Source: Dickeya dianthicola NCPPB 453 (GTDB lineage Bacteria > Pseudomonadota > Gammaproteobacteria > Enterobacterales > Enterobacteriaceae). Taken from it: DNA of 57,389 nt. Where the stretch lies: positions 4,072,563 to 4,129,951 of the forward strand of contig NZ_CM001841.1 of assembly GCF_000365305.1 (NCBI RefSeq), in the 5' to 3' direction. Both the position numbers and the translations under genes were made by a program. Below, in pieces: positions 1-9,121 of the stretch; position 1 is the first letter of the stretch, and each line of letters starts with the position of its first letter. Under the pieces are notes generated by a model. That model ran no database searches. It was not told the DNA's origin and saw only the letters and a list, made by a program, of their open reading frames with translations.

Positions 1-3000
1 GTGTCTTCGCTGTCTATGTCAACAAACGTACCGGCTGGCACCGCAAAGCTAAACACCGTGTCTTTCGTCGCGTTTTGACCACTGACAGCATTGCCGATGG
101 TGGGCGCATCATTCACGCTGGTCACCGCCAGCGACGCTTGCGCGCTGTTGGTTGAGAACGCGCTGCCGCCGCCAGACGTCGAGGTATCCGCCAGTCCCTT
201 GCTGGCGCCCGCCGTCGCGCTACCGCTGGTTTGATCCCACGCCCTGAAACCGAATGTGGCGGTTTCGCCATTAGCGCTGTCCGGCACATAGCGAACCTGT
301 GCCGTCGAGCTCAACAACAGCGCCGATGAGCCGGATACGCTACCGACGTTGAACCAGTTGGCGCCGCTGTCGGTGGAGTATTGCCAGCCGCCATTGCCGG
401 CCGTCGTGGTAATGGCGATGCCGCTGGCGGCGCCGCTGTCGACATCGCCATAGCCCGCGTTGCTGAGCAACGACGACACCGTAGTGGCGGACGACGTCAC
501 GTCTTCGCTCGTCGACGTCAGCGTCACGGTCGTGCCGTTTGACAAGGTAGGCGCATCATTAACCGCGGTGACATTCAGGGTCATGGTGCCCACATTGTCG
601 GACGAGGCGTTGCCGTCATAAACCGTCCAGGTGAAGGCCGCGTAGCCGGCGCCGTTGGCATTCGCCGCCGGACGGAAGGTCAGTTTGCCGATGTCGGCCG
701 CGCTGACCACCGCGCCGTTGCCGAGCAAGGTGTCGCCGACGCCGCGCACGCCGTCACTGTTGGCATCGATAAACAGCTCACCGGCGGCCGGCGCAGCGAC
801 GACGGTGATGGATTGCAGCGTGTCGCCGCTGTCCACATCGCTGAAACCGAAGTCCGAGGCGCTAAAGGTCTGGGCGCTATCCTCATTAAAGGTTTTGCTC
901 ACCGCGGTATTGCTGATGACCGGCGCATCGTTGACCGCCGTCACGTTGAGGGTCATGGTGCCCACATTGGCGGACGAGGCGTTGCCGTCATAAACCGTCC
1001 AGGTGAAGGCCGCGTAGCCGGCGCCGTTGGCATTCGCCGCCGGATGGAAGGTCAGTTTGCCGATATTGGCCGCGCTGACCACCGCGCCGTTGCCGAGCAA
1101 GGTGTCGCCGACGCCGCGCACGCCGTCACTGTTGGCATCGATAAACAGCTCACCGGCGGCCGGCGCGGCGACGACAGTAATGGATTGCAGCGTGTCGCCG
1201 CTGTCCACATCGCTGAAACCGAAGTCCGAGGCGCTAAAGGTCTGGGCGGTATCCTCATTAAAGGTTTTGCTTACCGCGGTATTGCTGATGACCGGCGCAT
1301 CATTGACCGGCGTGATGCTCAACACCGCCTGATTGCTGCCGCTACTGTTGAGCGAACCGTCGTTAAAGGTCCAGCTCAGGGTGACGCTGGCCGGCGGATC
1401 GTCGGAACTGTTGGCATAGGACAGGGATTGCAGCACGGCGTCTACCATTGCCGAGGTGGCGTTGCTATTGAACGTCAGTGTCAGGGTGCCGCCCGAATGG
1501 GTGGTGACGCTGCCCACCGTCGTGCCGTTGTAGGTGAAGTTTTGCCCTTGCGTCAGCGCCCCCAGCAAGCCGCTGTTGCCGAAGCTATCGTTGCTGCTGG
1601 CTCCGCCGTTGCGGGCAATGGTAATCGACGCGCCGTTATAGTTGCCCAGCCCGCTGTTAAGGGCATCCAGTTCGGTGTCGGCAACGGTGACATCGCTGTC
1701 CATCACCACCGCGCTGCCATTTTCGGTATAGGTCGCCCCGCCGTTCAGGCTGCTGAAGACCGGTGCGGAATTGGTCGTTGACGTTATCGACGAACTGTTG
1801 ACCGCCGTCAGGCTGCCCGAGGTGGCCCGCAACGCCAGCGTATTGGTACTGCCGCTGTTGGTATACATAATGACGAGCCCGCTGTAGGTGGCGATACCGC
1901 CGGACGGCGTTAACGTCACCGTGGTGCCGCTGGCGTCCTGATCGCCGGCCGTGACCGTCAGGCTGTTGACCGTACCATCGACAGTGCCGTCGTTAGGATC
2001 GGTCACCGTGAGCATGATATTGGTGACGTAATCCTGATCCACCAGACCATTGGCATCGACCGCCTGCACTACCGGTACGGTGGTAAAACCGGCGCTTTGT
2101 CCGTTCTGAATCGTGGTGGGCACCGGCTGGGTGGAAAAAACCAGTTTGGTTGCCACCACATCCGGATTGATCGACGCCGAGGTGGCGCTGACCAGGCTGC
2201 CGGATGCCGCGGTGAGCACGAAGTTAGCGTCAGCGTCGCTGGCCGAGGTGTACATCACGCCGCTAAACGTGGCCGTACCGTTTGAGGCGGTGACCGCGGT
2301 GGCGCCGGTGAGCGAGCCGCTGCCGTTCTCGCTCAGCGTGATTGAGCCGCTGAAATCGGTATCGATGTTGCCGCGATCGTCAACGGCGATCACCACCGGC
2401 TGGGTGGTAAAGTTAACGCCGCTGACCACCGCGGTGGACGGCGACTGGCTGTAAATCAGTTTGGTGGCGGCGATGTCAACGCTGGCGCCGCTGCCGTTGG
2501 TCACGTTGGCCTGACTGCCGGCGAAGGTCGAACTGCCGGAGACGGAGGTAAAGTTGCTGGCATTCACCGACAACACCACGGTGTGGTGATCGGTGATGTC
2601 GTTACTGCTGGTGTTGTCGTTGTAATACGCCTTGATGGTGTAGGTTTCGCTGCCGCCATCGGCAATCGACAAATTAAGCCCGGAAAACGTGACCCTGCCG
2701 GTGCCACTGCTGTACGTGCCCACCACGTTGGTGGCGTCCGGCCCACTGAGCAGAAATTGCATCTGGCTCAATTCCGCCGATGTTGCCGTACCACTCACGG
2801 TCGCGTAGAAGGCGCTGACGTTGGTGGCGAGGCCATCGGACGTTCCCGGGTCGGCTATCGTAAAGTCCATCAGCGAGACGGCGCTGGCCGCTGAGGTTGC
2901 GGTGGTGGAAAAGGTGGAGGCTTCACCAGAAGGGCCGGCGGTTACGGTGGAGGTCGCATTTGACACCACGATGGCCTTGACGTCGGAAATATCAAAGTTG

Positions 3001-4328
3001 TTGGTACCGAAGTCGAACCCCCCCGTCCCGTTCGCGCTGGAAATCACCACCTTGATGACGTCGTTAGCCGATGTTGGCAAGGCATTGCTCGATGCGTCGT
3101 GAAAAACCGAGAAATTACTCAGGGCAATATTGGTATTCGTGGTTGCCGTCAGTGTCCCGGTGACGGTGGTATTGTCGGCATAGGTAAAGGTCACCGTAAT
3201 GGTGTCGGCAATAGAGGTGTAATAGCCGAAGCTGGTCAGGTCGAAGGTGTAGCCGGAAGCCACCTCAATGGTCACCTTGGTGGCGTCACCGCTACCATTC
3301 CCCGCACTATCAGGGAAGACGTTGTAATTGGTGCCGTAGTTATTGGAAAACGAATACCCGTCCGGGCCGGTAAAGGTAAACCCCACGGAGCTGACCGTTT
3401 TGTTGTAGACTCCGCTGCCGCTGTTCAGGTCAGTGTTATCAAACGTGACGACCGTCAACAGTTCGTTATAGTGACTGAAAGCCAGCGCATCCGCCTGAAT
3501 CCCATCGGTGCCGACGCTCTTTTCCAGCGTCCAGTTGCCGCCTTTTGCCGCATCGCCGGTCAGGTCGCTTGATGCTGCCACGTCTGCGCCGGTGGCGGTG
3601 GCGATAGCATTGGCAAAACTCTCGCCCTCGCCGGACGCCACCGAACAACCGTAAAGCAGAATGTCGCCATGTTGGGTCAACGCGGCGCCGAGCGCGCTCA
3701 GATCGCTTTGACGCGACGCCACGTTAGCAGAATCCAGCGTCAAATCCCCCAGATAAAGGCGACCTTCCGAACCGTGACTGATGATGTGAATGACGTCATA
3801 GCTGCTGTGCGTCTGCGCCCATTCCGCCATTTGGGTCAGGCCGTCTTTGCTGTTATCCAGCAATACCACGTCTATCCCGGAAGGCACCTGCTTGACCAGT
3901 GTCTGGTAATCCGCCACCGAGGTATCGATGAAAACCACCTCTTTGTGCGTCTGTACCGCATCGCCCGCCACCGCCACCGTCGCGCTATCGGTAGCCGTGT
4001 CTTTGGCGGCGGTATCTTTGGTGGCCGCGGTATCTTTGGTGGCAGTGTCTTTGGTGCCGCTATCCTGACTGGATGAATCGGTCTGACTGACGCTACGTTG
4101 TGCGTGGCTGTCGGCGGCGTGTACTGCCGTATCTGTGGTAGCGGCCTGAGTGGCGTTTTGGGCGGTGCTGGTCTGATCCACGGTGGCGGCAATGGCCCCA
4201 TCAAACAACACGCGGGCTTCCAGCGCATACCCCAACGGCATATCGGCAGTCAGCTCAACAGAACGGGCCGGGTTGCGGTGTTTTTGACTGAATAGGTAAC
4301 GGTTACCGAACAGATGACGCCATAGCAT
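1..4328 (-). CDS. Giant DUF4347 / cadherin-repeat surface protein (C-terminus beyond left edge)
   Basis: The frame is open from the ATG at 4328 to the window edge, giving 1442 residues without a stop, so the gene is partial. The N-terminus carries a motif LGYALEARVLFDGA (about residues 34-47), which resembles the LEPR-x-LFDGA signature of large secreted repeat proteins. A low-complexity Ala/Thr/Asp linker with repeated KDTA follows. A DUF4347 domain comes next (about residues 130-280; IIHISHGSEG-like and LLYGCSVASGEG segments visible). The rest is Ser/Thr/Asn/Asp-rich tandem immunoglobulin/cadherin-like modules, each ending in VNDAPVISN-type boundaries. Family knowledge: such proteins are exported, cell-surface or released adhesins. 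It is the last visible gene of a minus-strand operon with HlyD-type adaptors, so it is the likely export substrate. A weak GGGG ribosome site precedes the start. Calcium-binding or RTX C-terminal signals cannot be assessed because the end is outside the window. Confidence 0.85.
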   Translation of the reverse strand, partial: MLWRHLFGNRYLFSQKHRNPARSVELTADMPLGYALEARVLFDGAIAATVDQTSTAQNATQAATTDTAVHAADSHAQRSVSQTDSSSQDSGTKDTATKDTAATKDTAAKDTATDSATVAVAGDAVQTHKEVVFIDTSVADYQTLVKQVPSGIDVVLLDNSKDGLTQMAEWAQTHSSYDVIHIISHGSEGRLYLGDLTLDSANVASRQSDLSALGAALTQHGDILLYGCSVASGEGESFANAIATATGADVAASSDLTGDAAKGGNWTLEKSVGTDGIQADALAFSHYNELLTVVTFDNTDLNSGSGVYNKTVSSVGFTFTGPDGYSFSNNYGTNYNVFPDSAGNGSGDATKVTIEVASGYTFDLTSFGYYTSIADTITVTFTYADNTTVTGTLTATTNTNIALSNFSVFHDASSNALPTSANDVIKVVISSANGTGGFDFGTNNFDISDVKAIVVSNATSTVTAGPSGEASTFSTTATSAASAVSLMDFTIADPGTSDGLATNVSAFYATVSGTATSAELSQMQFLLSGPDATNVVGTYSSGTGRVTFSGLNLSIADGGSETYTIKAYYNDNTSSNDITDHHTVVLSVNASNFTSVSGSSTFAGSQANVTNGSGASVDIAATKLIYSQSPSTAVVSGVNFTTQPVVIAVDDRGNIDTDFSGSITLSENGSGSLTGATAVTASNGTATFSGVMYTSASDADANFVLTAASGSLVSATSASINPDVVATKLVFSTQPVPTTIQNGQSAGFTTVPVVQAVDANGLVDQDYVTNIMLTVTDPNDGTVDGTVNSLTVTAGDQDASGTTVTLTPSGGIATYSGLVIMYTNSGSTNTLALRATSGSLTAVNSSSITSTTNSAPVFSSLNGGATYTENGSAVVMDSDVTVADTELDALNSGLGNYNGASITIARNGGASSNDSFGNSGLLGALTQGQNFTYNGTTVGSVTTHSGGTLTLTFNSNATSAMVDAVLQSLSYANSSDDPPASVTLSWTFNDGSLNSSGSNQAVLSITPVNDAPVISNTAVSKTFNEDTAQTFSASDFGFSDVDSGDTLQSITVVAAPAAGELFIDANSDGVRGVGDTLLGNGAVVSAANIGKLTFHPAANANGAGYAAFTWTVYDGNASSANVGTMTLNVTAVNDAPVISNTAVSKTFNEDSAQTFSASDFGFSDVDSGDTLQSITVVAAPAAGELFIDANSDGVRGVGDTLLGNGAVVSAADIGKLTFRPAANANGAGYAAFTWTVYDGNASSDNVGTMTLNVTAVNDAPTLSNGTTVTLTSTSEDVTSSATTVSSLLSNAGYGDVDSGAASGIAITTTAGNGGWQYSTDSGANWFNVGSVSGSSALLLSSTAQVRYVPDSANGETATFGFRAWDQTSGSATAGASKGLADTSTSGGGSAFSTNSAQASLAVTSVNDAPTIGNAVSGQNATKDTVFSFAVPAGTFVDIDSED
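559..1302 (-). repeat. Two tandem, nearly identical 372-bp repeats (124-aa cadherin-like modules)
   Basis: The copies lie at about 559-930 and 931-1302 with a 372-base period. They differ at only a handful of positions, for example HPAANANG versus RPAANANG and AANIGK versus AADIGK. Each codes for one module that contains SASDFGFSDVDSGDTLQS and FIDANSDGVRGVGDTLLG. The rest of the array is much more divergent, so this pair looks like a recent duplication or a homogenised pair. Confidence 0.85.
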
Positions 4329-4496
4329 AGAGAATACCCCGAGACACTGATCGCGTTTCGATAATCACCCCGGCAACCCAGAAAAAGCGTAGTTTAAACA
4401 ATGAAATAACAGCAACCGGGTTACAGGCACTCACTTCAATTTCATCTTTACCAATGACGGGCGGCAACACGCTGCCGCCCCTACGCAAAAGCCGAA

Positions 4497-5411
4497 TCAG
4501 CCGGGATTGACCGGATAAAGACCCGTGACCGCGATACAGGCCGTCAGTGGTAATGACGGGTCACGAACCGGCACCGATACCGACACGGGGATCGTCACCG
4601 GCGCAGGTACTGTGGCGTTCGGCCCTACGCTAACCGTACCCGCTAACGGCAGGGTGACCGTGCCGGCCGCCGATCCTGATAACTGACCGCCGCTGGCTGT
4701 CCCGCCGACTGAACCGCTGGCGGTGCCTGTTACGCTGCCATCCGGCCCCAATTGTCTGTCATTGGCCGCACCCGCCGGCGCGTAGAGCAATGCTGCCGGT
4801 CCGCTAACGGAAGTTAATACGCTTTTGTCGGTCAGATTAACCGTTCGGCCAGTGGTGGTTGACGACCCGATTTTGGCAATCCCGGTGACACCAAGGCTGG
4901 CAACGGCATTAAAAGGCAGATTGGTGATGCTGCCGGAAAGCGGAAGGGAAACCGTACTGCTGGTTCCGCTCAGCGACAGTGCCGCCGGGTGGGTGTGCGG
5001 CGGTACTTGCGCGGCGGCGAGCGTTACCGACCCGCTGCCGTTTCCTATTGCCGTTTCCTGACCGATGGCTTTACCGAGCGTGTAAGTGACGTTACCTGAT
5101 GGAGTGGCTACCGTACCTGTACCAATCGCGGTTTTGCCGCGCAGATCGGGCAGCATGAAGGTCGTCGGCGCAGTGCCGCCATAAATGTTGCCAATCAGTG
5201 AATAGAGCGCCTGGTTACTATTGACGTTCAGCGTTCGGCCATCGGCGGGCAAGTACCCCTCAGGGCAATACCTGATAGCCATATAACACACACTACCAAT
5301 ATATTCATCGCCCGCCCCGTTACAGGCGAGCGCCGACTGCGGCAGAAAAAAACCTACACCCAGCGCAGCGGCAATGGCTGATTTAGCAAACAAATGCTGA
5401 GCACGCTTCAT
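4497..5411 (-). CDS. Secreted phage tail-collar-domain protein
   Basis: This 304-residue protein has a clear signal peptide (MKRAQHLFAKSAIAAALG...ALAC). The Phage Tail Collar fold follows at about residues 35-100 (PADGRTLNVNSNQALYSLIG, then GGTAPTTFMLPDLRGKTAIG), as in microcystin-dependent MdpB-type proteins. The centre and C-terminus are rich in Gly/Ser/Thr/Val with GSVTGTASGSVGG-like runs. The protein ends in CIAVTGLYPVNPG, the usual collar-protein tail. An upstream in-frame ATG at 5417 lies only 2 bases after AAGGAG; the ATG at 5411 has 8-base spacing and is preferred. It sits between the M50-HlyD gene and the giant DUF4347 gene on the same strand. It is not a phage remnant: there are no other phage genes and it has an export signal. 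Its role is unknown; it may be a second secreted substrate or an adhesin partner. Confidence 0.8.
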   Translation of the reverse strand: MKRAQHLFAKSAIAAALGVGFFLPQSALACNGAGDEYIGSVCYMAIRYCPEGYLPADGRTLNVNSNQALYSLIGNIYGGTAPTTFMLPDLRGKTAIGTGTVATPSGNVTYTLGKAIGQETAIGNGSGSVTLAAAQVPPHTHPAALSLSGTSSTVSLPLSGSITNLPFNAVASLGVTGIAKIGSSTTTGRTVNLTDKSVLTSVSGPAALLYAPAGAANDRQLGPDGSVTGTASGSVGGTASGGQLSGSAAGTVTLPLAGTVSVGPNATVPAPVTIPVSVSVPVRDPSLPLTACIAVTGLYPVNPG

Positions 5412-5681
5412 ACACATCTCTCCTTAAGCAGATAACAGCTTCACTGCATAGAGTGAAGCGCATCTGATAATTGTAATCATGCTGTGTGGCCCCCAGAGGA
5501 TGGGGCATATCAGGATGTCACTCGGTAGAACGGTGTCGTGATAAGCGATCAAATCACAATAAAAACATAGTCAGCCGAAAGCGATTTGTCGTATGAATTC
5601 AGAAATATTTCTTAATATTCCCATAAGGAATATATAAATAGTGTTTACGTAACCCGACAACACCTTTACACAGATTTTCCA
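5412..5681. other. Non-coding gap inside the export operon
   Basis: This 270-base stretch is clearly more AT-rich than its flanks, with no credible gene. It probably holds a separate promoter for the collar and DUF4347 genes. A 7-bp inverted repeat with a 5-base spacer (ATATTCC/GGAATAT, about 5615-5633) could be an operator or a weak terminator stem for the M50-HlyD gene. Confidence 0.45.
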
Positions 5682-7805
5682 TCAGAACCCGCTTTCGCGA
5701 ATCCCCAGTGCCGCCACCCGACGCCACACCGCGCCAAGAATGGATTCCGTTTCCCCTTCCAGCATCACGCTGCCCCGCAGCGGCTGTTGCGGCGGCAGGA
5801 ACGGCCCTTCCAGAACAACGAAACGCACGCGGTACTGCGCCTGCACCGGCTGGGGGTTGTGGTCCCTGTCGCGGCGCACGGCGATCGGGCCGTGGCGATC
5901 GGACGCCAGCATCTCCTGCTGTAACCAGGCGGTGCCGGTTGGCGCAATGTCTGTCAGTTGTACCGCCAGGCGCGGATAAGCCGGATCGTCGGCGATAAAA
6001 TTACCGGTCATGCCCGTTTTCGCCCGCGTCAATGTGTCTTCAGGCAAATACCCCTGCACTTTTCCGGCGCCTTGCTCAACCACGCGCAACAACGGCATGT
6101 CGGTGGTCAGCCAACGGCCTTCGGTCATGTCCCGCGCCGCGTCTCTCACCTGCCCCGCCTGCGGTGCGGTTATCGACAACCGCTGGCGCTGTGCATCCAG
6201 CCCCCGATAGCGGGCCAGCGATTCAGCCAGTTGCCGGTCAAGCACCTGCGTTTCGCCGGCGGTTTCCTGACGCCCTGCCCCCCGCTGCCGTTGTTGCTGC
6301 AACACCGCGATCCGCTGGCGTTCAATATTGATGCGATAGTCCAGATCGGACGAGGTCAGCTCCAGCAGCACCTCACCGGCGGTCACCCGCTGGCCGTCGG
6401 TGGCATATAACGTTTTTACCTGAGCGGAAAGGGGGGCATACAGCACACTGACGTTTTCCGCCTCCAGCACCGCGGGAACACGAATGCTGCCGCGCCAGGG
6501 AAACAGCAGCACCACCAGCACCGCCGCCAGAATCAGGCCCGAACGCAGCAGGCTGACAGGATGAGCAATTTTGCGCATGGACCACCAGATATAGGCTTCC
6601 TTAACCACCGGGAGCGCGATAAACCAACCGATTTCCACCAGCATCAGCACAATGCCGAGCACCTTGATAAAAAAGTGATACACCACCAGCGCGATGCCGA
6701 AAAACAGGAAAAACCGCCATACCCACGAGGCATAGCCCCATATCAGCAGCCTGCGCTGCATCGTCGGCGACCAGGTGTGCGGCGCCGGGCGCCCGTAACC
6801 AAACAACGCTTCGCGCAGCCGCCAGCGGCACAGGGCATAGGCGCGCTCCTGCAGGTTTTCCACCCGCCAGAAATCACTCAGCAAAAAGTACCCGTCAAAA
6901 CGCATCAGCGGATTGAGGTTAACCACCAGCGTGGTTACCCAGGTGGCGCTGGAGAGCATGAAGGCGGCGGTACGCACCGGGCCATCAGGCAACAGCGCCC
7001 AGGCCAGCAGCGCAACGCAGGCCAGCATCAGTTCCGCCAGAATGCCGCCGGCGCTTACCAATAACCGGGCGCGGCGATCCTTCAGTTTCCAGGCATCGCT
7101 GACATCGGTATAAAACAGGGGGAACAGCACGATAAACGCCACGCCCATGTTCTGCACCCGGCAGCCGGCGCGTTTAGCCATAAAGGCGTGCCCCAGTTCG
7201 TGGATAAATTTGGCGAAGACCAGCGCGACGCCGAAGGCCGCCATCCCTTGCAGGCTGAACAAGTGAGGAAAGGTGTGGGTATAACGCACCCAGTCCCGGC
7301 TGACCAGAAAGCCCCCCAGCAGCAGCATTAACGGTAATGCTATGCGCAACAGCGGCAGACCGTAATGTTGCAGTCCAGGCCAGCAACGGCTGAGCACCGG
7401 GTCCGGGCGCCATAACGGAATGCGGAAAAACAGATACTGGTGCAGCAGGGTTTTCCATAGGCTGACCCGTAACGCCGCCGCCTTGATGGCATACCCTTGC
7501 CGTTGTAGCGGATCGCTGGCCGCAATCAAATCGTGGTTGCGCAGGAACCGCAACAGTTGCTCCAGCTCATTATCCTGCAAGGGCAGGCCGGGTTCGCGGT
7601 TGGCGGCATCCAGCACCCATTTGGGATGACGCAGCGACCAGTGCCGCAGCAGGCGGATCGCCGACGGCGCCAGCTTGAAATAACGCCCGGTGACCGGGTC
7701 GGCCAACACCCATTGCGGCGCGCCGTCCAGACCGGTAGCGGACTCCACCAGTTGCAGATCGGTTCTCAGTGTAGGCAAAAAACGACTCATCACCCCACCC
7801 GTCAT
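5682..7805 (-). CDS. M50 zinc metalloprotease fused to a HlyD-type periplasmic domain
   Basis: The 707-residue membrane protein has an N-terminal cytoplasmic part of about 120 residues. A multi-pass peptidase M50 domain follows, with HELGH at residues 202-206 and the third-ligand motif NPLMRFDG at about 298-305. After a last transmembrane segment near residue 425-440 there is a HlyD/lipoyl adaptor domain (VLYAPLSAQVKTLYATDGQR, a Gln/Arg-rich helical hairpin, then a second half-lipoyl ITAPQAGQV). This architecture is annotated elsewhere as peptide zinc metalloprotease protein or HlyD family adaptor. The start overlaps the upstream GAF-HlyD stop by 4 bases (ATGA); a second ATG at 7790 with GGGTGGGG in front is an alternative. 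The intact metal ligands argue for an active or at least metal-binding protease. Substrate processing or export of the adjacent giant protein is an inference. Confidence 0.82.
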   Translation of the reverse strand: MTGGVMSRFLPTLRTDLQLVESATGLDGAPQWVLADPVTGRYFKLAPSAIRLLRHWSLRHPKWVLDAANREPGLPLQDNELEQLLRFLRNHDLIAASDPLQRQGYAIKAAALRVSLWKTLLHQYLFFRIPLWRPDPVLSRCWPGLQHYGLPLLRIALPLMLLLGGFLVSRDWVRYTHTFPHLFSLQGMAAFGVALVFAKFIHELGHAFMAKRAGCRVQNMGVAFIVLFPLFYTDVSDAWKLKDRRARLLVSAGGILAELMLACVALLAWALLPDGPVRTAAFMLSSATWVTTLVVNLNPLMRFDGYFLLSDFWRVENLQERAYALCRWRLREALFGYGRPAPHTWSPTMQRRLLIWGYASWVWRFFLFFGIALVVYHFFIKVLGIVLMLVEIGWFIALPVVKEAYIWWSMRKIAHPVSLLRSGLILAAVLVVLLFPWRGSIRVPAVLEAENVSVLYAPLSAQVKTLYATDGQRVTAGEVLLELTSSDLDYRINIERQRIAVLQQQRQRGAGRQETAGETQVLDRQLAESLARYRGLDAQRQRLSITAPQAGQVRDAARDMTEGRWLTTDMPLLRVVEQGAGKVQGYLPEDTLTRAKTGMTGNFIADDPAYPRLAVQLTDIAPTGTAWLQQEMLASDRHGPIAVRRDRDHNPQPVQAQYRVRFVVLEGPFLPPQQPLRGSVMLEGETESILGAVWRRVAALGIRESGF

Positions 7806-9121
7806 AATCCAACCGACTGACGCAACACGGCGAGCGGCCGCCGGAACAGGTACACCGCCAGCGGCACCTGCTCACCGGAGACTTTGGCGGTACCGCGTAA
7901 CCCGATGCGCGGCGGCTCTCCGGTAAAACGGGCATCCAGCCGGTAAGCCAGATTGCCTGCCGGGGTCTGTTCCGACTCGTAGGCGATGCGGTCCAGCAGC
8001 GCGCCATGCGGCGTGAGCGGATCGCTGTCGAGAAACAGGGTAATAGGCGCATCCGGCTCCAGCCGAATGGCATCGCCGACATCCAGCTCGATACGCAGCG
8101 ACACGGAAGCCGGATCGGCCAGATCCATCAGCCGCTCTCCGGTACGGACCGGTTTGCCGGTCCAGCGTTCGGCATCGGCAAATACCGCGATGCCGTCCCG
8201 CTCCGCGCGAATTTCGGTACGGCTCAGCAAAGCATTGGCGTAATCACGCTCGGCGCGCTTTTGCGCCACCTGCGCGGCAAGAAAATCCAGCCTGGCCTTG
8301 GAATCGGCATCCTGAAAGGCCCGTTGCGAGCTGGCGCGGTATTCCGCCTCGGCCACGTTCAACGCCCGTTCGGCGACATCCGCCTGCGCTTTTAGCGTGG
8401 TATCGTCAACGCGCACCAACAGGTCGCCTTTGCGCACGCTCTGGTTGGGCTGAACGGCAAATGCCTGAATCACGCCGTCCAGCGGCGCGGCGACAACACG
8501 CCCATTGAGCGGAATCACCTCTGCCGGAGCCAGCACCGACTGGCGCACCGGAATGAACAGCCCCCCGACCACCAGCAGGCAGGGAATAATCAGCTTCCAG
8601 CGCCGACGGGTACGTCGCCAAACCGGTTGCGGCTCCAGCGCCAGCCAGGCATGACTGAACGCGTCGGCCAGTTGTTCCACCAGCAATTGTTCGGCGTGTT
8701 GCCAGGGCTGCTCACGGGCATACCAGATGCCGCCGAATCGCCGCCCTTGCCTATCTTTCAGCGGCGCCCACAGCACCTCGGGCGCCGACAACGCCAGCCA
8801 GTCATTGCGGCTTTGATTATCCAGCGACGCCGCCTCTACCACCGCGCACTGCTCATGCTGCCGACCACGCTGCAACTGGGCGCAGGCCCGTTCGATAAAC
8901 GCCACAAAGGGCGCATGGGGCGCGGGCTGGGTCACGCCGGTCACCGCCCGTACCGTGCCGTTGATCACCAGCGCGGCATGGCGAAACCCGAACAGCGTCT
9001 GGCTGTCGTTAACGATGCAGTACGCCAGCGCTTCGGCCGTGTCTGCCGAGCGCGCCTGACGTTCGATGTCCAGAAAGCGGGCGAAGATACGTTCGCCGGA
9101 AACCGGGGACGTGTTGCTCAC
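7802..9121 (-). CDS. GAF-HlyD inner-membrane adaptor protein
   Basis: The 439-residue protein has three parts. A cytoplasmic GAF-like domain of about 160 residues ends in ...LEPQPVW. One transmembrane helix follows (about 176-192, KLIIPCLLVVGGLFIPV). The periplasmic part is a HlyD/biotinyl-lipoyl adaptor (VVAAPLDGVIQAFAVQPNQS, a coiled-coil hairpin about 245-310, and a RTGERLMDLADP return strand). In type I and RND systems such adaptors bridge the inner membrane to a TolC-like channel. Both ends overlap the neighbours by 4 bases (ATGA), so it is co-translated with the flanking adaptor and M50-HlyD genes. The cytoplasmic GAF domain is unusual for an adaptor and could sense a ligand or contact the energising component. 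Confidence 0.8.
   Translation of the reverse strand: MSNTSPVSGERIFARFLDIERQARSADTAEALAYCIVNDSQTLFGFRHAALVINGTVRAVTGVTQPAPHAPFVAFIERACAQLQRGRQHEQCAVVEAASLDNQSRNDWLALSAPEVLWAPLKDRQGRRFGGIWYAREQPWQHAEQLLVEQLADAFSHAWLALEPQPVWRRTRRRWKLIIPCLLVVGGLFIPVRQSVLAPAEVIPLNGRVVAAPLDGVIQAFAVQPNQSVRKGDLLVRVDDTTLKAQADVAERALNVAEAEYRASSQRAFQDADSKARLDFLAAQVAQKRAERDYANALLSRTEIRAERDGIAVFADAERWTGKPVRTGERLMDLADPASVSLRIELDVGDAIRLEPDAPITLFLDSDPLTPHGALLDRIAYESEQTPAGNLAYRLDARFTGEPPRIGLRGTAKVSGEQVPLAVYLFRRPLAVLRQSVGL

Noticed and set aside
813-1781. Plus-strand open frame opposite the adhesin repeats
   Set aside because: It repeats with the same 372-base period as the adhesin modules and has no independent coding signal.
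4497-5411. Prophage tail gene remnant
   Set aside because: It has a signal peptide and no neighbouring phage genes; it sits within an export operon.
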